A DNA stretch of 64,000 nucleotides. It comes from Klebsiella michiganensis. GTDB lineage: Bacteria; Pseudomonadota; Gammaproteobacteria; Enterobacterales; Enterobacteriaceae. Location: contig NZ_PRDB01000017.1 of assembly GCF_002925905.1 (NCBI RefSeq), positions 85,942-149,941 of the forward strand, read 5' to 3'. The translations under genes were made by a program, and so were the position numbers. The notes below the pieces were generated by a model, which had not been told where the DNA came from, did no database searches, and saw only the letters and a program-made list of their open reading frames with translations. Shown here in pieces: positions 10,010 to 20,088 of this stretch. The number at the start of each line of letters is the position of its first letter. Position 1 is the first letter of the stretch.

Positions 10010-11410
10010 TCAGAAAGTCGCGTTACGCGGGGTCCGCGGGAACGGAATGACGTCGCGAACGTTCTGCACGCCGGTCACGTAGGCGATAAGACGCTCAAAG
10101 CCCAGACCGAAACCGGAGTGCGGTACGGTGCCGTAACGGCGCAGGTCGCGATACCACCAGTAGTCTTCTTTATTAAGACCCATTTCCGCCATACGCGCGT
10201 CAAGCACGTCCAGGCGCTCTTCACGCTGGGAGCCACCGATAATTTCACCGATGCCCGGCGCCAGAACGTCCATTGCGGCGACGGTTTTACCGTCTTCGTT
10301 AAGGCGCATATAGAACGCCTTGATGTCTTTCGGGTAGTTTTTCACCACCACCGGAGCTTTAAAGTGCTCTTCCGCCAGATAGCGTTCGTGCTCGGAGGAG
10401 AGATCCACGCCCCAGTAGACCGGGTTTTCGAACGACTTACCGCAGTTTTCCAGAATGGTGACCGCGTCAGTGTAATCAACCTGGGCAAAATCAGCGGAAA
10501 CGAAACGCTGCAGGCGGTCGATAGCGTCTTTATCAACGCGTTCGGCAAAGAACTGCATGTCGTCTGCGCGCTCTTCGAGAACGGCTTTGAAGACGTACTT
10601 CAGCATCGCTTCCGCCAGACCTGCCACATCGTTCAGGTTAGCAAAGGCGACTTCCGGCTCCAGCATCCAGAACTCCGCCAGGTGACGGCTGGTGTTGGAG
10701 TTTTCCGCACGGAAGGTCGGGCCAAAGGTGTAGATTTTGGACAGCGCGCAGGCGTAGGTTTCGCCGTTCAGCTGGCCGGAAACGGTCAGGAACGACTCTT
10801 TGCCGAAGAAGTCTTTATCGAAATCGACTTTGCCCTGTTCGTTGCGCGGCAGGTTTTCCAGATCCAGCGTTGACACGCGGAACATCTCGCCGGCGCCTTC
10901 AGTGTCGGAAGCGGTAATCAGCGGAGTCGAAACCCAGAAGAAACCCTGCTCGTCGAAGAAACGGTGCAGCGCCTGCGCCAGGGTATGGCGAACGCGCGCC
11001 ACCGCGCCAATCAGGTTGGTGCGCGGGCGCAGGTGGGCAACTTCACGCAGGTACTCGATGCTATGGCGTTTAGCCGCCATCGGATAAGTATCCGGATCTT
11101 CCACCCAGCCGCTGACTTCCACGTGGCTGGCCTGGATTTCAAAACTCTGGCCCTGGCCCTGAGATGCCACGACTTTACCGGTCACCACGACCGAGCAGCC
11201 GGTGGTCAGGCGCAGCACTTCCTGATTGTAATTGGGAAGAGAATTACTAATAACGGCCTGTACAGGATCAAAGCAGGAACCGTCATAGACGGCGAGGAAA
11301 GAAAAGCCAGCTTTAGAATCTCGGCGGGTACGCACCCATCCGCGCACGGTGACTTCGCTGTCAACGGCAACGCGGCCCTGGAGTACGTCGGCTACAGGCA
11401 CAACGCTCAT
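10010..11410 (-). CDS. asnS: Asparaginyl-tRNA synthetase
   Basis: A class IIb aminoacyl-tRNA synthetase that charges tRNA-Asn in the cytosol. Starting from the ATG at 11408-11410 gives [12 protein letters not shown] and 466 residues, the E. coli length; a further in-frame start 25 codons upstream is not conserved. An N-terminal OB-fold anticodon-binding domain (about 15-110) is followed by the class II catalytic core. Motif 2 is [25 protein letters not shown] around residue 215 and motif 3 ([12 protein letters not shown]) is near the C-terminus. It is single and essential. Confidence 0.97.
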   Translation of the reverse strand: MSVVPVADVLQGRVAVDSEVTVRGWVRTRRDSKAGFSFLAVYDGSCFDPVQAVISNSLPNYNQEVLRLTTGCSVVVTGKVVASQGQGQSFEIQASHVEVSGWVEDPDTYPMAAKRHSIEYLREVAHLRPRTNLIGAVARVRHTLAQALHRFFDEQGFFWVSTPLITASDTEGAGEMFRVSTLDLENLPRNEQGKVDFDKDFFGKESFLTVSGQLNGETYACALSKIYTFGPTFRAENSNTSRHLAEFWMLEPEVAFANLNDVAGLAEAMLKYVFKAVLEERADDMQFFAERVDKDAIDRLQRFVSADFAQVDYTDAVTILENCGKSFENPVYWGVDLSSEHERYLAEEHFKAPVVVKNYPKDIKAFYMRLNEDGKTVAAMDVLAPGIGEIIGGSQREERLDVLDARMAEMGLNKEDYWWYRDLRRYGTVPHSGFGLGFERLIAYVTGVQNVRDVIPFPRTPRNATF

Positions 11411-11670
11411 AATAGTCTCTCTTGTTAGTCCAATAGAAAAATCTGTATTCCCCTGCAACAGGGGGATATCTATGTTACCTGTCATCTTCCATCAGACAAG
11501 TAGATTTCGCACAAGAAAGGGGGGTTTTAGGAAATAAATAAGGAGATAGTCTACTTTGCTGCGTGAGAGCCTGATATTCAGAGAGATTCGTTCATTGCGA
11601 TTATCCCATGCAGGGCGACCGGGGTTCTTAATGCTTGATAACGTCTCGGGGTGATAAGCGGAGGCGAATA

Positions 11671-11700
11671 AAAATGCGCCCGTTTTGGCGGACGCATTTT
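11671..11700 (-). terminator. Hairpin terminator of pncB
   Basis: A 12-bp near-perfect inverted repeat (AAAATGCG.CCG / CGG.CGCATTTT) lies 14 bases after the pncB stop. On the minus strand it ends ATTTTTATT. The rest of the asnS-pncB gap (11411-11670) contains only the asnS leader and promoter DNA; I see no gene in it. Confidence 0.75.
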
Positions 11701-11713
11701 GTCTTTATATGAC

Positions 11714-12916
11714 CTAGCTGGCTTTTTTAACCGGCGGTAGATCGAAGGCTTTGCGCAGCGCGCGGACGAAAGCTTTATCGTGACAAATCGTTTTACCCGG
11801 GCTATCCGAAAGTTTCGCCACCGGTTTACCGTTGCACTCCACCAGCTTGATAACAATATTGAGCGGCTTCACCTGAGGAATATCGCAGGTTAAACGCGTG
11901 CCGATACCGAAGCTCAGATTCACCCGCGATGAGAAGTGGCGATAGAGATCAACCGCTTTTGTCAGGTCGAGATTGTCGGAAAATACCAGCACTTTGCTCA
12001 GCGGGTCGATGCCCAGCTTTTTGTAGTGGGCGATAGCCTTCTCGCCCCATTCCACCGGGTCGCCGGAGTCGTGGCGCAGCCCCTGATAGCGGGTCGCAAA
12101 CTCCGGCCCGAAATCGCGCAGAAAAGCGTCCATCGTAATGCAGTCGGTCAGCGCAATCCCCAGCCGATCGGGATACTCTTCCAGCCAGGCAGCGAGAGCC
12201 GCGCGCTGGCTGCTCGCCAGGTTCGGGCTGATCTGCTGATGCGCCTGGAACCATTCGTGAGCCTGGGTCCCCATTGGGGTCAAATTCAAACGCCGCGCCA
12301 GATCGTAATTGCTGGTACCGGTGAACCAGGATTCTTGCTGAAGACGCTGAACAATCGCCTGCTGCACCTCGCGGGAGAAGCGGCGGCGGGTACCGAAATC
12401 CATCAGGCGGAAGCCCGACATATCGATATCAGCAGTGAGGCGGTTAAAGTCAGTCAGCTTATGCTCAAGGGTGTCCAGCGCGAGATCGACGCTGATTTCC
12501 GGCGAGCGATAGCGATGTACCAGCTCGCTTATCACCGCCAGCAGCGGAACTTCCCACATAATAACTTCAAGCCAGGGGCCGGAAAGGCGAATATTCAACT
12601 TGCCGTTGTCATTGATGACCGTGACCTGGCGCGGGTCGTAGCGGAAGCCGCGTAGCCACTCGAGATAGTCTGGCGCAAAGAAGGGCAGGCTCGACAACCA
12701 GTGATATTCATCGTCCTGCAGTCTCAGGTCGCGCATCGTCTCAACCTGCTCGCGAATCGCATCGGCGTAGATGCCGAGCAGATCGTCCCCGCGGCAGCGG
12801 AACTCCGCCGCAACCTGTACATCATTGTAGCGGTGGAAGACAGCCTGCTGCATGTGCAGCTTGTAGGCATCCGTATCAAGCAACGAGTGCAGTACAGGAG
12901 AAGTGAATTGGGTCAT
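11714..12916 (-). CDS. pncB: Nicotinate phosphoribosyltransferase
   Basis: PncB makes nicotinate mononucleotide from nicotinate and PRPP with ATP hydrolysis, the first step of the Preiss-Handler NAD salvage route. The protein has 400 residues from [13 protein letters not shown], equal to E. coli PncB; an alternative in-frame ATG five codons earlier abuts a GAGAGG sequence and could also be used. The family motifs [14 protein letters not shown] at the N-terminus, GTRRRFS in the middle, and [15 protein letters not shown] are present; the last carries the histidine phosphorylated during catalysis. A NadR-like operator lies upstream. Confidence 0.96.
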   Translation of the reverse strand: MTQFTSPVLHSLLDTDAYKLHMQQAVFHRYNDVQVAAEFRCRGDDLLGIYADAIREQVETMRDLRLQDDEYHWLSSLPFFAPDYLEWLRGFRYDPRQVTVINDNGKLNIRLSGPWLEVIMWEVPLLAVISELVHRYRSPEISVDLALDTLEHKLTDFNRLTADIDMSGFRLMDFGTRRRFSREVQQAIVQRLQQESWFTGTSNYDLARRLNLTPMGTQAHEWFQAHQQISPNLASSQRAALAAWLEEYPDRLGIALTDCITMDAFLRDFGPEFATRYQGLRHDSGDPVEWGEKAIAHYKKLGIDPLSKVLVFSDNLDLTKAVDLYRHFSSRVNLSFGIGTRLTCDIPQVKPLNIVIKLVECNGKPVAKLSDSPGKTICHDKAFVRALRKAFDLPPVKKAS

Positions 12917-13053
12917 GGTGCGCAGTAGCATCCTCTCACTGGAGCGTTTCCATCAAAACCAAAGCGGTAAAAGGAGGCGGAGTATACCTGTAATACCCGA
13001 CGCTGTCCCGCGGTGACGGCTGATGGCGACGCTGACGGTCATTTGCGAGGCCT

Positions 13054-13071
13054 AGTTTAATATATTGAACA
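13054..13071. promoter_or_regulatory. Candidate NadR operator for pncB
   Basis: AGTTTA-ATATAT-TGAACA is an 18-bp near-palindrome differing at one base in each arm from the NadR box TGTTTA-N6-TAAACA. It lies about 140 bases upstream of pncB in the pncB-pepN divergent region. In enterobacteria NadR represses pncB when NAD is plentiful. The remainder of this 327-bp gap holds both promoters and the pepN ribosome site; no gene is seen. Confidence 0.6.
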
Positions 13072-13243
13072 CGCATCACACCACAAGCTTTGCGCCTGGT
13101 CGAGCGCATTTCGTGCCTCTTGTGTTATCAAAATGTAGCAATTTTCATGTTTAGCATTGAAAAGATGAAGATTCTGCATAGCGAGATTTGCGCAACAGGA
13201 ATAGACTGAGTCGACACTTTACAGGACACGCTAAAGGTTTTTT

Positions 13244-15859
13244 ATGACACAACAGCCCCAAGCCAAATACCGCCACGACTACCGTGAGCCGGAGTATCTG
13301 ATTAGCGATATCGATTTGACCTTTGACCTGGATGCCGCGAAAACCGTTGTGACGGCTGAGAGCAAGGTCTCCCGCCACGCGGCTACGTCTGATGTGCCAT
13401 TGCGTCTGGATGGCGAAGACCTGACGTTGGTCTCTCTGCGGATTGATGGTCAGCCGTGGAGCGACTACAAGGAAGAAAATAACCAGCTGGTGATTAGCGG
13501 GTTGCCGGAACATTTCACTCTGACCATCGTCAATGAAATCAGCCCGGCGGCGAATACCGCGCTGGAAGGGCTATATCAGTCCGGCGAAGCGCTGTGTACC
13601 CAGTGCGAGGCGGAAGGCTTCCGCCACATTACCTGGTATCCGGACCGCCCGGACGTTCTGGCGCGCTTCACCACCAAAATCATCGCCGATAAAGCAAAAT
13701 ACCCGTTTCTGCTCTCCAACGGTAACCGCGTGGCCCAGGGCGAGCTGGAAAATGGCCGTCACTGGATCCAGTGGCAGGACCCGTTCCCAAAACCGTGCTA
13801 CCTGTTTGCGCTGGTGGCCGGTGATTTTGACGTCCTGCGCGATACCTTCAAAACCCGTTCGGGGCGTGAAGTGGCGCTGGAGCTCTACGTTGACCGCGGT
13901 AACCTTGACCGCGCGCCGTGGGCGATGACCTCGCTGCAAAATTCCATGAAGTGGGACGAAACCCGCTTTGGTCTCGAGTACGACCTCGACATCTATATGA
14001 TTGTCGCCGTCGACTTCTTCAACATGGGCGCCATGGAGAACAAAGGCCTTAACGTCTTTAACTCCAAATACGTACTGGCGCGTACCGATACCGCGACCGA
14101 TAAAGATTACCTGGATATCGAGCGCGTGATTGGTCATGAATATTTCCATAACTGGACCGGCAATCGCGTGACCTGCCGCGACTGGTTCCAGCTCAGTCTG
14201 AAAGAGGGGTTGACCGTTTTCCGCGATCAGGAATTCAGCTCCGACCTCGGCTCGCGTGCGGTGAACCGCATTAATAACGTACGCACCATGCGCGGCCTGC
14301 AGTTTGCCGAAGACGCCAGCCCGATGGCGCATCCGATTCGCCCGGATAGCGTGATTGAGATGAACAACTTCTACACCCTGACGGTGTATGAGAAGGGAGC
14401 GGAAGTGATCCGCATGCTGCATACTCTGCTGGGCGAAGAGAATTTCCAGAAAGGCATGCAGCTCTATTTTGAGCGCCACGACGGCAGCGCCGCGACCTGC
14501 GACGACTTTGTCCAGGCGATGGAAGACGCTTCCAACGTCGATCTGTCCCACTTCCGCCGCTGGTATAGCCAGTCCGGTACGCCGATTGTCACCGTCCATG
14601 ATGACTACAACCCGGAAACGGAGCAGTACACGCTGACCATCAGCCAGCGCACGTCGCCGACCGCTGAGCAGGCGGAGAAGCTGCCGCTGCATATTCCGTT
14701 CGACATCGAGCTGTACGATAACGAAGGCAAGGTAATCCCGCTGCAGAAGGGCGGTCACCCGGTGCATCACGTGCTGAACGTCACCCAGGCGGAGCAGACT
14801 TTTGTTTTCGACAACGTTTACTTCCAGCCGGTCCCGGCGCTGCTTTGCGAGTTTTCCGCGCCGGTGAAGCTGGAGTACAAATGGAGCGATCAGCAGCTGA
14901 CCTTCCTGATGCGCCACGCGCGGAATGATTTCTCCCGCTGGGACGCGGCGCAGAGCCTGCTGGCGACCTATATCAAACTCAACGTCAACCGTCACCAGCA
15001 GGGGCAGCCGCTGTCTCTGCCGATTCACGTCGCCGATGCGTTCCGCGCGATTCTGCTGGATGAGAAGATCGATCCGGCGCTGGCGGCGGAGATCCTGACG
15101 CTGCCTTCAGCGAATGAAATGGCGGAGCTGTTTGCGATTATCGATCCGCTTGCCATCGCGGCGGTGCGCGAAGCGCTGACCCGCACGCTGGCGAAAGAGC
15201 TGGCTGACGAGTTCCTGGCGGTTTACAACGCCAACAAGCTCGACGGCTACCGCGTTGAGCATGCCGATATCGGTAAGCGTTCTCTGCGTAATACCTGCCT
15301 GCGCTACCTGGCGTTTGGCGATACCGAGCTGGCGGATAAACTGATTAGCGCGCAGTATCACCATGCGGACAATATGACCGACGCGCTGGCGGCGCTGGCC
15401 GCGGCCGTAGCGGCCCAGCTGCCGTGCCGCGATGCGCTGATGCAGGAGTATGACGACAAGTGGCACCAGGACGGACTGGTCATGGATAAATGGTTTATCC
15501 TGCAGTCCACCAGCCCGGCGGATAACGTCCTGGAGACGGTTCGCGGCCTGTTGCATCATCGCTCGTTCAGCATGGGTAACCCGAACCGCGTCCGTTCTCT
15601 GATCGGCGCCTTTGCCGGCAGCAACCCGGCGGCGTTCCATGCAGAAGACGGCAGCGGCTACCAGTTCCTGGTCGAGATGCTGACTGAGCTGAACAGCCGC
15701 AACCCGCAGGTGGCTTCGCGTCTGATTGAGCCGCTGATTCGTCTGAAACGCTATGACGAGAAACGTCAGGCGTTGATGCGCGGGGCGCTGGAGCAGCTGA
15801 AGGGGCTGGAGAATCTTTCCGGGGATCTGTTCGAGAAAATCAGTAAAGCGCTGGCATAA
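13244..15859 (+). CDS. pepN: Aminopeptidase N
   Basis: The main M1-family zinc aminopeptidase of the enterobacterial cytosol, which removes N-terminal residues from peptides downstream of the energy-dependent proteases. It has 871 residues (E. coli 870). The exopeptidase motif GAMEN lies near 262-266. The zinc motif HEYFH (His298, Glu299, His302) is followed by the third ligand Glu in KEGLTVFRD about 18 residues later. Four domains are expected: N-terminal beta, thermolysin-like, small beta, and C-terminal helical solenoid. It reads divergently from pncB. Confidence 0.97.
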   Translation: MTQQPQAKYRHDYREPEYLISDIDLTFDLDAAKTVVTAESKVSRHAATSDVPLRLDGEDLTLVSLRIDGQPWSDYKEENNQLVISGLPEHFTLTIVNEISPAANTALEGLYQSGEALCTQCEAEGFRHITWYPDRPDVLARFTTKIIADKAKYPFLLSNGNRVAQGELENGRHWIQWQDPFPKPCYLFALVAGDFDVLRDTFKTRSGREVALELYVDRGNLDRAPWAMTSLQNSMKWDETRFGLEYDLDIYMIVAVDFFNMGAMENKGLNVFNSKYVLARTDTATDKDYLDIERVIGHEYFHNWTGNRVTCRDWFQLSLKEGLTVFRDQEFSSDLGSRAVNRINNVRTMRGLQFAEDASPMAHPIRPDSVIEMNNFYTLTVYEKGAEVIRMLHTLLGEENFQKGMQLYFERHDGSAATCDDFVQAMEDASNVDLSHFRRWYSQSGTPIVTVHDDYNPETEQYTLTISQRTSPTAEQAEKLPLHIPFDIELYDNEGKVIPLQKGGHPVHHVLNVTQAEQTFVFDNVYFQPVPALLCEFSAPVKLEYKWSDQQLTFLMRHARNDFSRWDAAQSLLATYIKLNVNRHQQGQPLSLPIHVADAFRAILLDEKIDPALAAEILTLPSANEMAELFAIIDPLAIAAVREALTRTLAKELADEFLAVYNANKLDGYRVEHADIGKRSLRNTCLRYLAFGDTELADKLISAQYHHADNMTDALAALAAAVAAQLPCRDALMQEYDDKWHQDGLVMDKWFILQSTSPADNVLETVRGLLHHRSFSMGNPNRVRSLIGAFAGSNPAAFHAEDGSGYQFLVEMLTELNSRNPQVASRLIEPLIRLKRYDEKRQALMRGALEQLKGLENLSGDLFEKISKALA

Positions 15860-15884
15860 CGCCAGCGCGAGTCCAAACCTGTAG

Positions 15885-15910
15885 CCCCGCTAAGCACAGC
15901 GCGAGCGGGG
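15885..15910. repeat. REP-like palindrome after pepN
   Basis: CCCCGCT and AGCGGGG bracket a 12-base centre, in a GTAGCCCCGCTAAGC context typical of Klebsiella intergenic palindromic repeats. Just upstream the pepN stop itself lies in a second hairpin (CGCTGGC / GCCAGCG, 15849-15865) that may end pepN transcription. Both sit between convergent pepN and ssuB. Confidence 0.5.
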
Positions 15911-15924
15911 GAACGTCGCAGTCG

Positions 15925-16698
15925 TTAACCGTGGCTCACTAAGCGTGGCGAGGATTCGTTCTTGCCGCGCTGCATCACCCGATTCAGTACTTCCGCTTCC
16001 AGTTCGGCCAGCTTCGCTGAACCCGTGCGTCGCGGACGGGGAATGTCCACCAGCAGATCCAGCCCTATCTTCCCCTCTTCAATCAGCAAAACGCGATCGG
16101 CCATCGCCACCGCCTCGCTGACGTCGTGGGTGACCAGCAGAACGGTAAATCCGTGCTCCTGCCACAGCGAAACAATCAGATCCTGCATCTCCAGGCGAGT
16201 GAGGGCGTCCAGCGCGCCCAGCGGTTCATCAAGCAGTAATAATCCGGGGCGATGAATTAACGCGCGAGCCAGCGCCACGCGCTGCTTTTGCCCGCCGGAA
16301 AGCGCCGCGGGCCATTCACCGGCGCGGTCTTCAAGGCCGACGCTCGCCAGCGCCTTGAGCGCCGCCTCGCGCCACTGCCCCTTCAGCCCGAGGCCGACAT
16401 TGTCGATCACCGTTTTCCACGGCAGCAGGCGGGAATCCTGGAACATCATCCGGGTATCCTCCTGGATTTGCGCCAGCGGCGTCGAACCCGCCAGCAGCTG
16501 CCCGGCGTTGGGTTTTTCCAGCCCGGCGAGCAGCCGCAGCAGGGTGCTTTTACCGCCGCCGCTGCGTCCGACCACCGCGACAAATTGCCCGGTGGGAATA
16601 TGCAGATCGAGTTCATTCAGAATCGTTTTGCTGCCGTAACGCTTGCTTACGCCGTTTAGCAGTAGCGGGATCCCCGGATTAAGACGCGCGGTTGTCAT
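15925..16698 (-). CDS. ssuB: Aliphatic sulfonate ABC transporter ATPase SsuB
   Basis: Cytoplasmic ATPase of the alkanesulfonate importer, 257 residues (E. coli 255). Walker A is GRSGGGKST, the Q-loop lies in [12 protein letters not shown], the signature is [15 protein letters not shown], Walker B is [12 protein letters not shown], and the H-loop is [10 protein letters not shown]. The start codon overlaps the ssuC stop by 4 bases, so the two are translationally coupled. The importer would feed sulfur from alkanesulfonates during sulfate starvation, but its usual binding protein SsuA is not encoded here. Confidence 0.93.
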   Translation of the reverse strand: MTTARLNPGIPLLLNGVSKRYGSKTILNELDLHIPTGQFVAVVGRSGGGKSTLLRLLAGLEKPNAGQLLAGSTPLAQIQEDTRMMFQDSRLLPWKTVIDNVGLGLKGQWREAALKALASVGLEDRAGEWPAALSGGQKQRVALARALIHRPGLLLLDEPLGALDALTRLEMQDLIVSLWQEHGFTVLLVTHDVSEAVAMADRVLLIEEGKIGLDLLVDIPRPRRTGSAKLAELEAEVLNRVMQRGKNESSPRLVSHG

Positions 16699-17486
16699 GC
16701 GTTGGCCTCCTGAAGGTGGTAAGCCGGATTCCAGCGCAGCCAGACGCGTTCAAGAAGCTGTGCGCTGAAGTCGGCCAGTTTGCCGAGAATAGCGTAAAGA
16801 ATAATGGCGACGACCACGACATCGGTCTGCAGAAATTCGCGGGCATTCATCGCCAGATAGCCGATACCGGCGTTAGCCGAGATGGTTTCAGCCACGATCA
16901 GCGTTAACCACATCAGGCCGAGCGCAAACCGGATGCCGACCATAATGGAGGGCAGGGCGCCCGGCAGGATCACGTGACGGAACAGAGCAAAACCCGATAA
17001 GCCATAGCTGCGGGCCATCTCCACCAGACCCCGGTCAATGTTTCGAATACCGTGCCAGGTGTTGATATAAATCGGGAACATCGTCCCCAGCGCCACGAGG
17101 AAAATTTTGGCGCTTTCATCGATGCCGAACCATAAAATCACCAGCGGAATCAGCGCGAGGTGCGGCACGTTGCGCAGCATCTGAATGGAGGTGTCCAGCA
17201 GGCGTTCGCCCCAGCGCGACAGGCCGCTGATAAGCCCGAGAACCAGGCCAATGGAACCGCCGATGCTGAAACCAATAAGCGCCCGCCATGAGCTGATGGC
17301 CAGATGTTGCCAAAGCTCGCCGCTGGCGGAGAGCGTCCAGAAGGCTTTGAGCACTCCTTCCGGTGACGGCAAAATACGGGTAGAGAGCCAACCAACGGAA
17401 GAGGCGAATTGCCATACAATCACGCTGCCAACCGGCAAAAGCCAGGGGGCTATGCGGATCAGGAGTTTTTGCGAAAGCGTCGCCAT
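16695..17486 (-). CDS. ssuC: Aliphatic sulfonate ABC transporter permease SsuC
   Basis: Inner-membrane permease of 263 residues (E. coli 263) with about six transmembrane segments and the coupling-loop motif typical of BPD_transp_1 permeases ([24 protein letters not shown]). It is very similar to E. coli SsuC ([20 protein letters not shown] region). In the standard operon ssuE-A-D-C-B, ssuA and ssuD precede it; here only 56 bases separate it from ssuE. Confidence 0.93.
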   Translation of the reverse strand: MATLSQKLLIRIAPWLLPVGSVIVWQFASSVGWLSTRILPSPEGVLKAFWTLSASGELWQHLAISSWRALIGFSIGGSIGLVLGLISGLSRWGERLLDTSIQMLRNVPHLALIPLVILWFGIDESAKIFLVALGTMFPIYINTWHGIRNIDRGLVEMARSYGLSGFALFRHVILPGALPSIMVGIRFALGLMWLTLIVAETISANAGIGYLAMNAREFLQTDVVVVAIILYAILGKLADFSAQLLERVWLRWNPAYHLQEANA

Positions 17487-17542
17487 ACAGTGTTCCTTTA
17501 TTCTTTAGCGTTTTGCCTGGTGACGGGCATCAACGCTGAACT

Positions 17543-18118
17543 TTAAACGTGCTCAACCCGCTGTAAGGTTTTCAGCGCCGGCGCGCGGCTGCTGGGGCGA
17601 TGCAGCGCCTGCCAGAAGGTTTCCAGCGCCTGGTCGAGGCGGCCCTGCAGATTCGGGGTAAACTGCGGTTTATGCTGATAATCCGTAACCTGGCTATCGT
17701 CAGCGAAAACGCCGTGGAGGATCTCCTGGGCTTTCAGCGCGTTGAGTACCGGTTTTAAGGCGTAATCCACCGCCAGCATATGGGCGATGGTTCCGCCGGT
17801 AGCCAGCGGCAGAACGATTTTGCCCTCCAGCGCGCGCTCCGGCAGCAGGTCCAGAAGCGTCTTTAACGCGCCGGAAAAAGAGGCCTTATAGACGGGCGTC
17901 GCAATGATCAGCCCATCGGCGCCGGCAAGCTGTTCATTTAACGCATGGAGGGCTGGGTTATCAAAGCGAGCGTAGAGCAGGTCTTCCGGAGCGAAATTCT
18001 GCAGATGCCAGTGGCAGACCTCGATATCCGCCGCCGAAAGCGTCTCTCTGGCGTATTCCAGAAGCGCGCTGGAGCGGGAAGGGTAGCGCGGGCTGCCCGC
18101 AAGTGTGATGACTCGCAT
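17543..18118 (-). CDS. ssuE: NAD(P)H-dependent FMN reductase SsuE
   Basis: Flavodoxin-like FMN reductase of 191 residues (E. coli 191) that supplies FMNH2 to the sulfonate monooxygenase SsuD. The phosphate-binding loop [10 protein letters not shown], the [20 protein letters not shown] segment and LATGGT are conserved. The last 20 residues differ from E. coli, where the deletion of ssuA-ssuD would end. AGGAGAG precedes the ATG. It is the promoter-proximal gene of the ssuE-ssuC-ssuB unit; its partner SsuD is missing from this locus, so the enzyme may serve another flavin monooxygenase or an SsuD encoded elsewhere. Confidence 0.92.
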   Translation of the reverse strand: MRVITLAGSPRYPSRSSALLEYARETLSAADIEVCHWHLQNFAPEDLLYARFDNPALHALNEQLAGADGLIIATPVYKASFSGALKTLLDLLPERALEGKIVLPLATGGTIAHMLAVDYALKPVLNALKAQEILHGVFADDSQVTDYQHKPQFTPNLQGRLDQALETFWQALHRPSSRAPALKTLQRVEHV

Positions 18119-18256
18119 ACTCTCTCCTTATAACTAAATATTTGCATTTATCTATAATTGATAACATTTAGCCGCAGTGTGACAGAGCGCTTTTATTTCC
18201 CTAAATGATTTATCCGGCGTTGGATTGTCAGAAAGTGCATAACGAGCGGGAGAAAA

Positions 18257-18270
18257 GTAAACGTTTGCGT
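18257..18270. promoter_or_regulatory. PurR operator of pyrD
   Basis: GTAAACGTTTGCGT, on the reverse strand ACGCAAACGTTTAC, matches the PurR box core. It lies 50-65 bases upstream of the pyrD -10 element; E. coli pyrD is also a member of the PurR regulon. Confidence 0.75.
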
Positions 18271-18321
18271 CGGAGGTAAGATTTTTTGTCGTAGGTCAAT
18301 TCCCTTTCCGGGGTGGATCGC

Positions 18322-18361
18322 ACATAATACGCCCCCGGTTTGCACACCGGGAATCCAGGAG
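18322..18361 (+). promoter_or_regulatory. pyrD -10 element and pyrimidine-sensing leader hairpin
   Basis: A -10 hexamer CATAAT (18322-18327) is followed by a C/G start region (ACGCCCCC). A hairpin CCCGGT-TTGCAC-ACCGGG (18333-18350) then ends 5 bases before the AGGAG ribosome site. In E. coli pyrD, choice of C or G as first nucleotide, set by CTP/GTP levels, decides whether this 5' hairpin forms and blocks translation. The same architecture is visible here. Confidence 0.7.
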
Positions 18362-18366
18362 AGTTC

Positions 18367-19377
18367 ATGTACTACCCCTTCGTTCGTAAAGCCCTTTTTC
18401 AGCTCGATCCTGAGCGCGCTCATGAAGTCACTTTTCAACAATTACGCCGTGTTTCGGGTACCCCGCTGGAAATGTTGGTTCGCCAGAAGGTACCGACAAA
18501 GCCGGTAACCTGTATGGGGCTCACATTTAAGAACCCGCTGGGCCTGGCCGCCGGGCTGGATAAGAACGGCGAGTGCATTGATGCCCTCGGGGCGATGGGT
18601 TTTGGTTCCATTGAAATTGGTACCGTGACGCCGCGTCCACAGCCGGGCAACGATAAGCCAAGGATCTTCCGCCTGGTCGATGCCGAAGGTTTGATCAACC
18701 GCATGGGCTTTAATAACCACGGTGTTGATAACCTCGTGGAGAACGTAAAAAAGGCGCATTTTGACGGCATTCTGGGTATTAATATTGGCAAGAATAAAGA
18801 TACTCCGGTAGAACAAGGCAAAGATGATTATCTGATTTGTATGGAAAAAATCTATGCTTATGCCGGCTATATCGCCATTAATATCTCCTCGCCGAATACC
18901 CCAGGCTTGCGTACTTTACAATACGGAGATGCGCTGGACGATTTGCTTTCTGGTATTAAAAATAAGCAACGCGAGCTACAAGAGAAACATCAAAAATATG
19001 TTCCTGTGGCCGTAAAGATCGCTCCGGATCTTTCCGTCGAAGAATTGATCCAGGTAGCGGACAGTTTAGTCCGGCATAATATAGATGGCGTCATTGCCAC
19101 CAATACCACTCTGGATCGATCGCTGGTGCAGGGGATGAAACATTGTGATGAAACCGGTGGCCTTAGCGGACGTCCATTGCAGCTGAAGAGTACGGAAATT
19201 ATCCGCATGCTGTCTGCGGAATTAAATGGCCGCCTGCCAATTATCGGAGTCGGCGGTATTGACTCGGTGATTGCCGCCCGGGAAAAGATAGCCGCCGGAG
19301 CGACGCTGGTGCAGATTTATTCCGGATTTATTTTTAAAGGCCCGCCGCTGATTAAAGAAATTGTTACCCATATCTAA
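18367..19377 (+). CDS. pyrD: Dihydroorotate dehydrogenase (quinone), class 2
   Basis: Membrane-associated flavoenzyme that oxidises dihydroorotate to orotate with quinone, the fourth step of UMP synthesis. From [20 protein letters not shown] the protein has 336 residues, as in E. coli. The N-terminal helical extension that inserts into the membrane marks class 2. The FMN/substrate motifs [22 protein letters not shown] (with the catalytic Ser of class 2 enzymes) and GVGGIDS are present. It has its own promoter, PurR box and leader hairpin. Confidence 0.97.
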   Translation: MYYPFVRKALFQLDPERAHEVTFQQLRRVSGTPLEMLVRQKVPTKPVTCMGLTFKNPLGLAAGLDKNGECIDALGAMGFGSIEIGTVTPRPQPGNDKPRIFRLVDAEGLINRMGFNNHGVDNLVENVKKAHFDGILGINIGKNKDTPVEQGKDDYLICMEKIYAYAGYIAINISSPNTPGLRTLQYGDALDDLLSGIKNKQRELQEKHQKYVPVAVKIAPDLSVEELIQVADSLVRHNIDGVIATNTTLDRSLVQGMKHCDETGGLSGRPLQLKSTEIIRMLSAELNGRLPIIGVGGIDSVIAAREKIAAGATLVQIYSGFIFKGPPLIKEIVTHI

Positions 19378-19400
19378 TCTTTTCCCCCTCTGATACTCCA

Positions 19401-19431
19401 CCAGGGCTTTATTTATAGCCCTGGTTGTTTT
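19401..19431 (+). terminator. Terminator of pyrD
   Basis: An 8-bp perfect stem CCAGGGCT / AGCCCTGG with an 8-base AT loop is followed by TTGTTTT, 23 bases past the pyrD stop. Confidence 0.82.
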
Positions 19432-19545
19432 ATATTCCTTCATTGTTGCTTATTTAGACATTTTAGTCTTTTCTTAATTTTTGAAATATTCTGTAGCAGT
19501 TTACCTGTTTATTACAGACGGAAGTGGAAGAGGACGGGGGTAGAA

Positions 19546-20088
19546 ATGCGGATCAAACCTGACGATAACTGGCGCTGGTATTACGATGAAGAGCATGACC
19601 GCATGATGCTCGATCTGGCTAATGGTATGTTATTCAGATCGCGTTTTGCTCGCCGCATGTTGACGCCCGACGCCTTCGCGCCTTCCGGATTTTGCGTTGA
19701 TGACGCAGCGCTCTATTTTTCATTTGAAGAAAAGTGCCGCGATCTCGAATTATCAAAAGAACAGCGCGCTGAATTAGTACTCAATGCGCTGGTTGCGATT
19801 CGTTTTCTCAAGCCGCAAATGCCGAAAAGCTGGCATTTCAACACGCATGAAGAGAGCTGGCAGCCCGGCGTTGGCGATGCCGCCAGCGCATGGCTCAGCG
19901 ATACCGGCCAGCAGGTGAATCTGCTGGTGGTTGAGCCCGGAGAAAACGCCGCGCTGTGCCTGTTAGCCCAGCCCGGTCTGACGCTTGCCGGGCGGGTGAT
20001 GCAGCTCGGCGACGTGATTAAAATTATGAACGACAGGCTGCAGCCAGCGCCAGGCGTCGCCAGCTACAGCCTGGGTCAGGCGGTTTAA
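19546..20088 (+). CDS. zapC: Cell division protein ZapC
   Basis: FtsZ-associated protein that bundles FtsZ filaments and stabilises the cytokinetic ring. Length is 180 residues, the same as E. coli ZapC (YcbW), and the N-terminus [20 protein letters not shown] is characteristic. The family is confined to gamma-proteobacteria. Its stop overlaps the convergent ycbX stop by 4 bases. Confidence 0.94.
   Translation: MRIKPDDNWRWYYDEEHDRMMLDLANGMLFRSRFARRMLTPDAFAPSGFCVDDAALYFSFEEKCRDLELSKEQRAELVLNALVAIRFLKPQMPKSWHFNTHEESWQPGVGDAASAWLSDTGQQVNLLVVEPGENAALCLLAQPGLTLAGRVMQLGDVIKIMNDRLQPAPGVASYSLGQAV

Noticed and set aside
13571..15028. 485-codon minus-strand frame inside pepN
   Set aside because: Antisense shadow; it crosses the HEYFH and GAMEN coding regions of pepN, which are strictly conserved.
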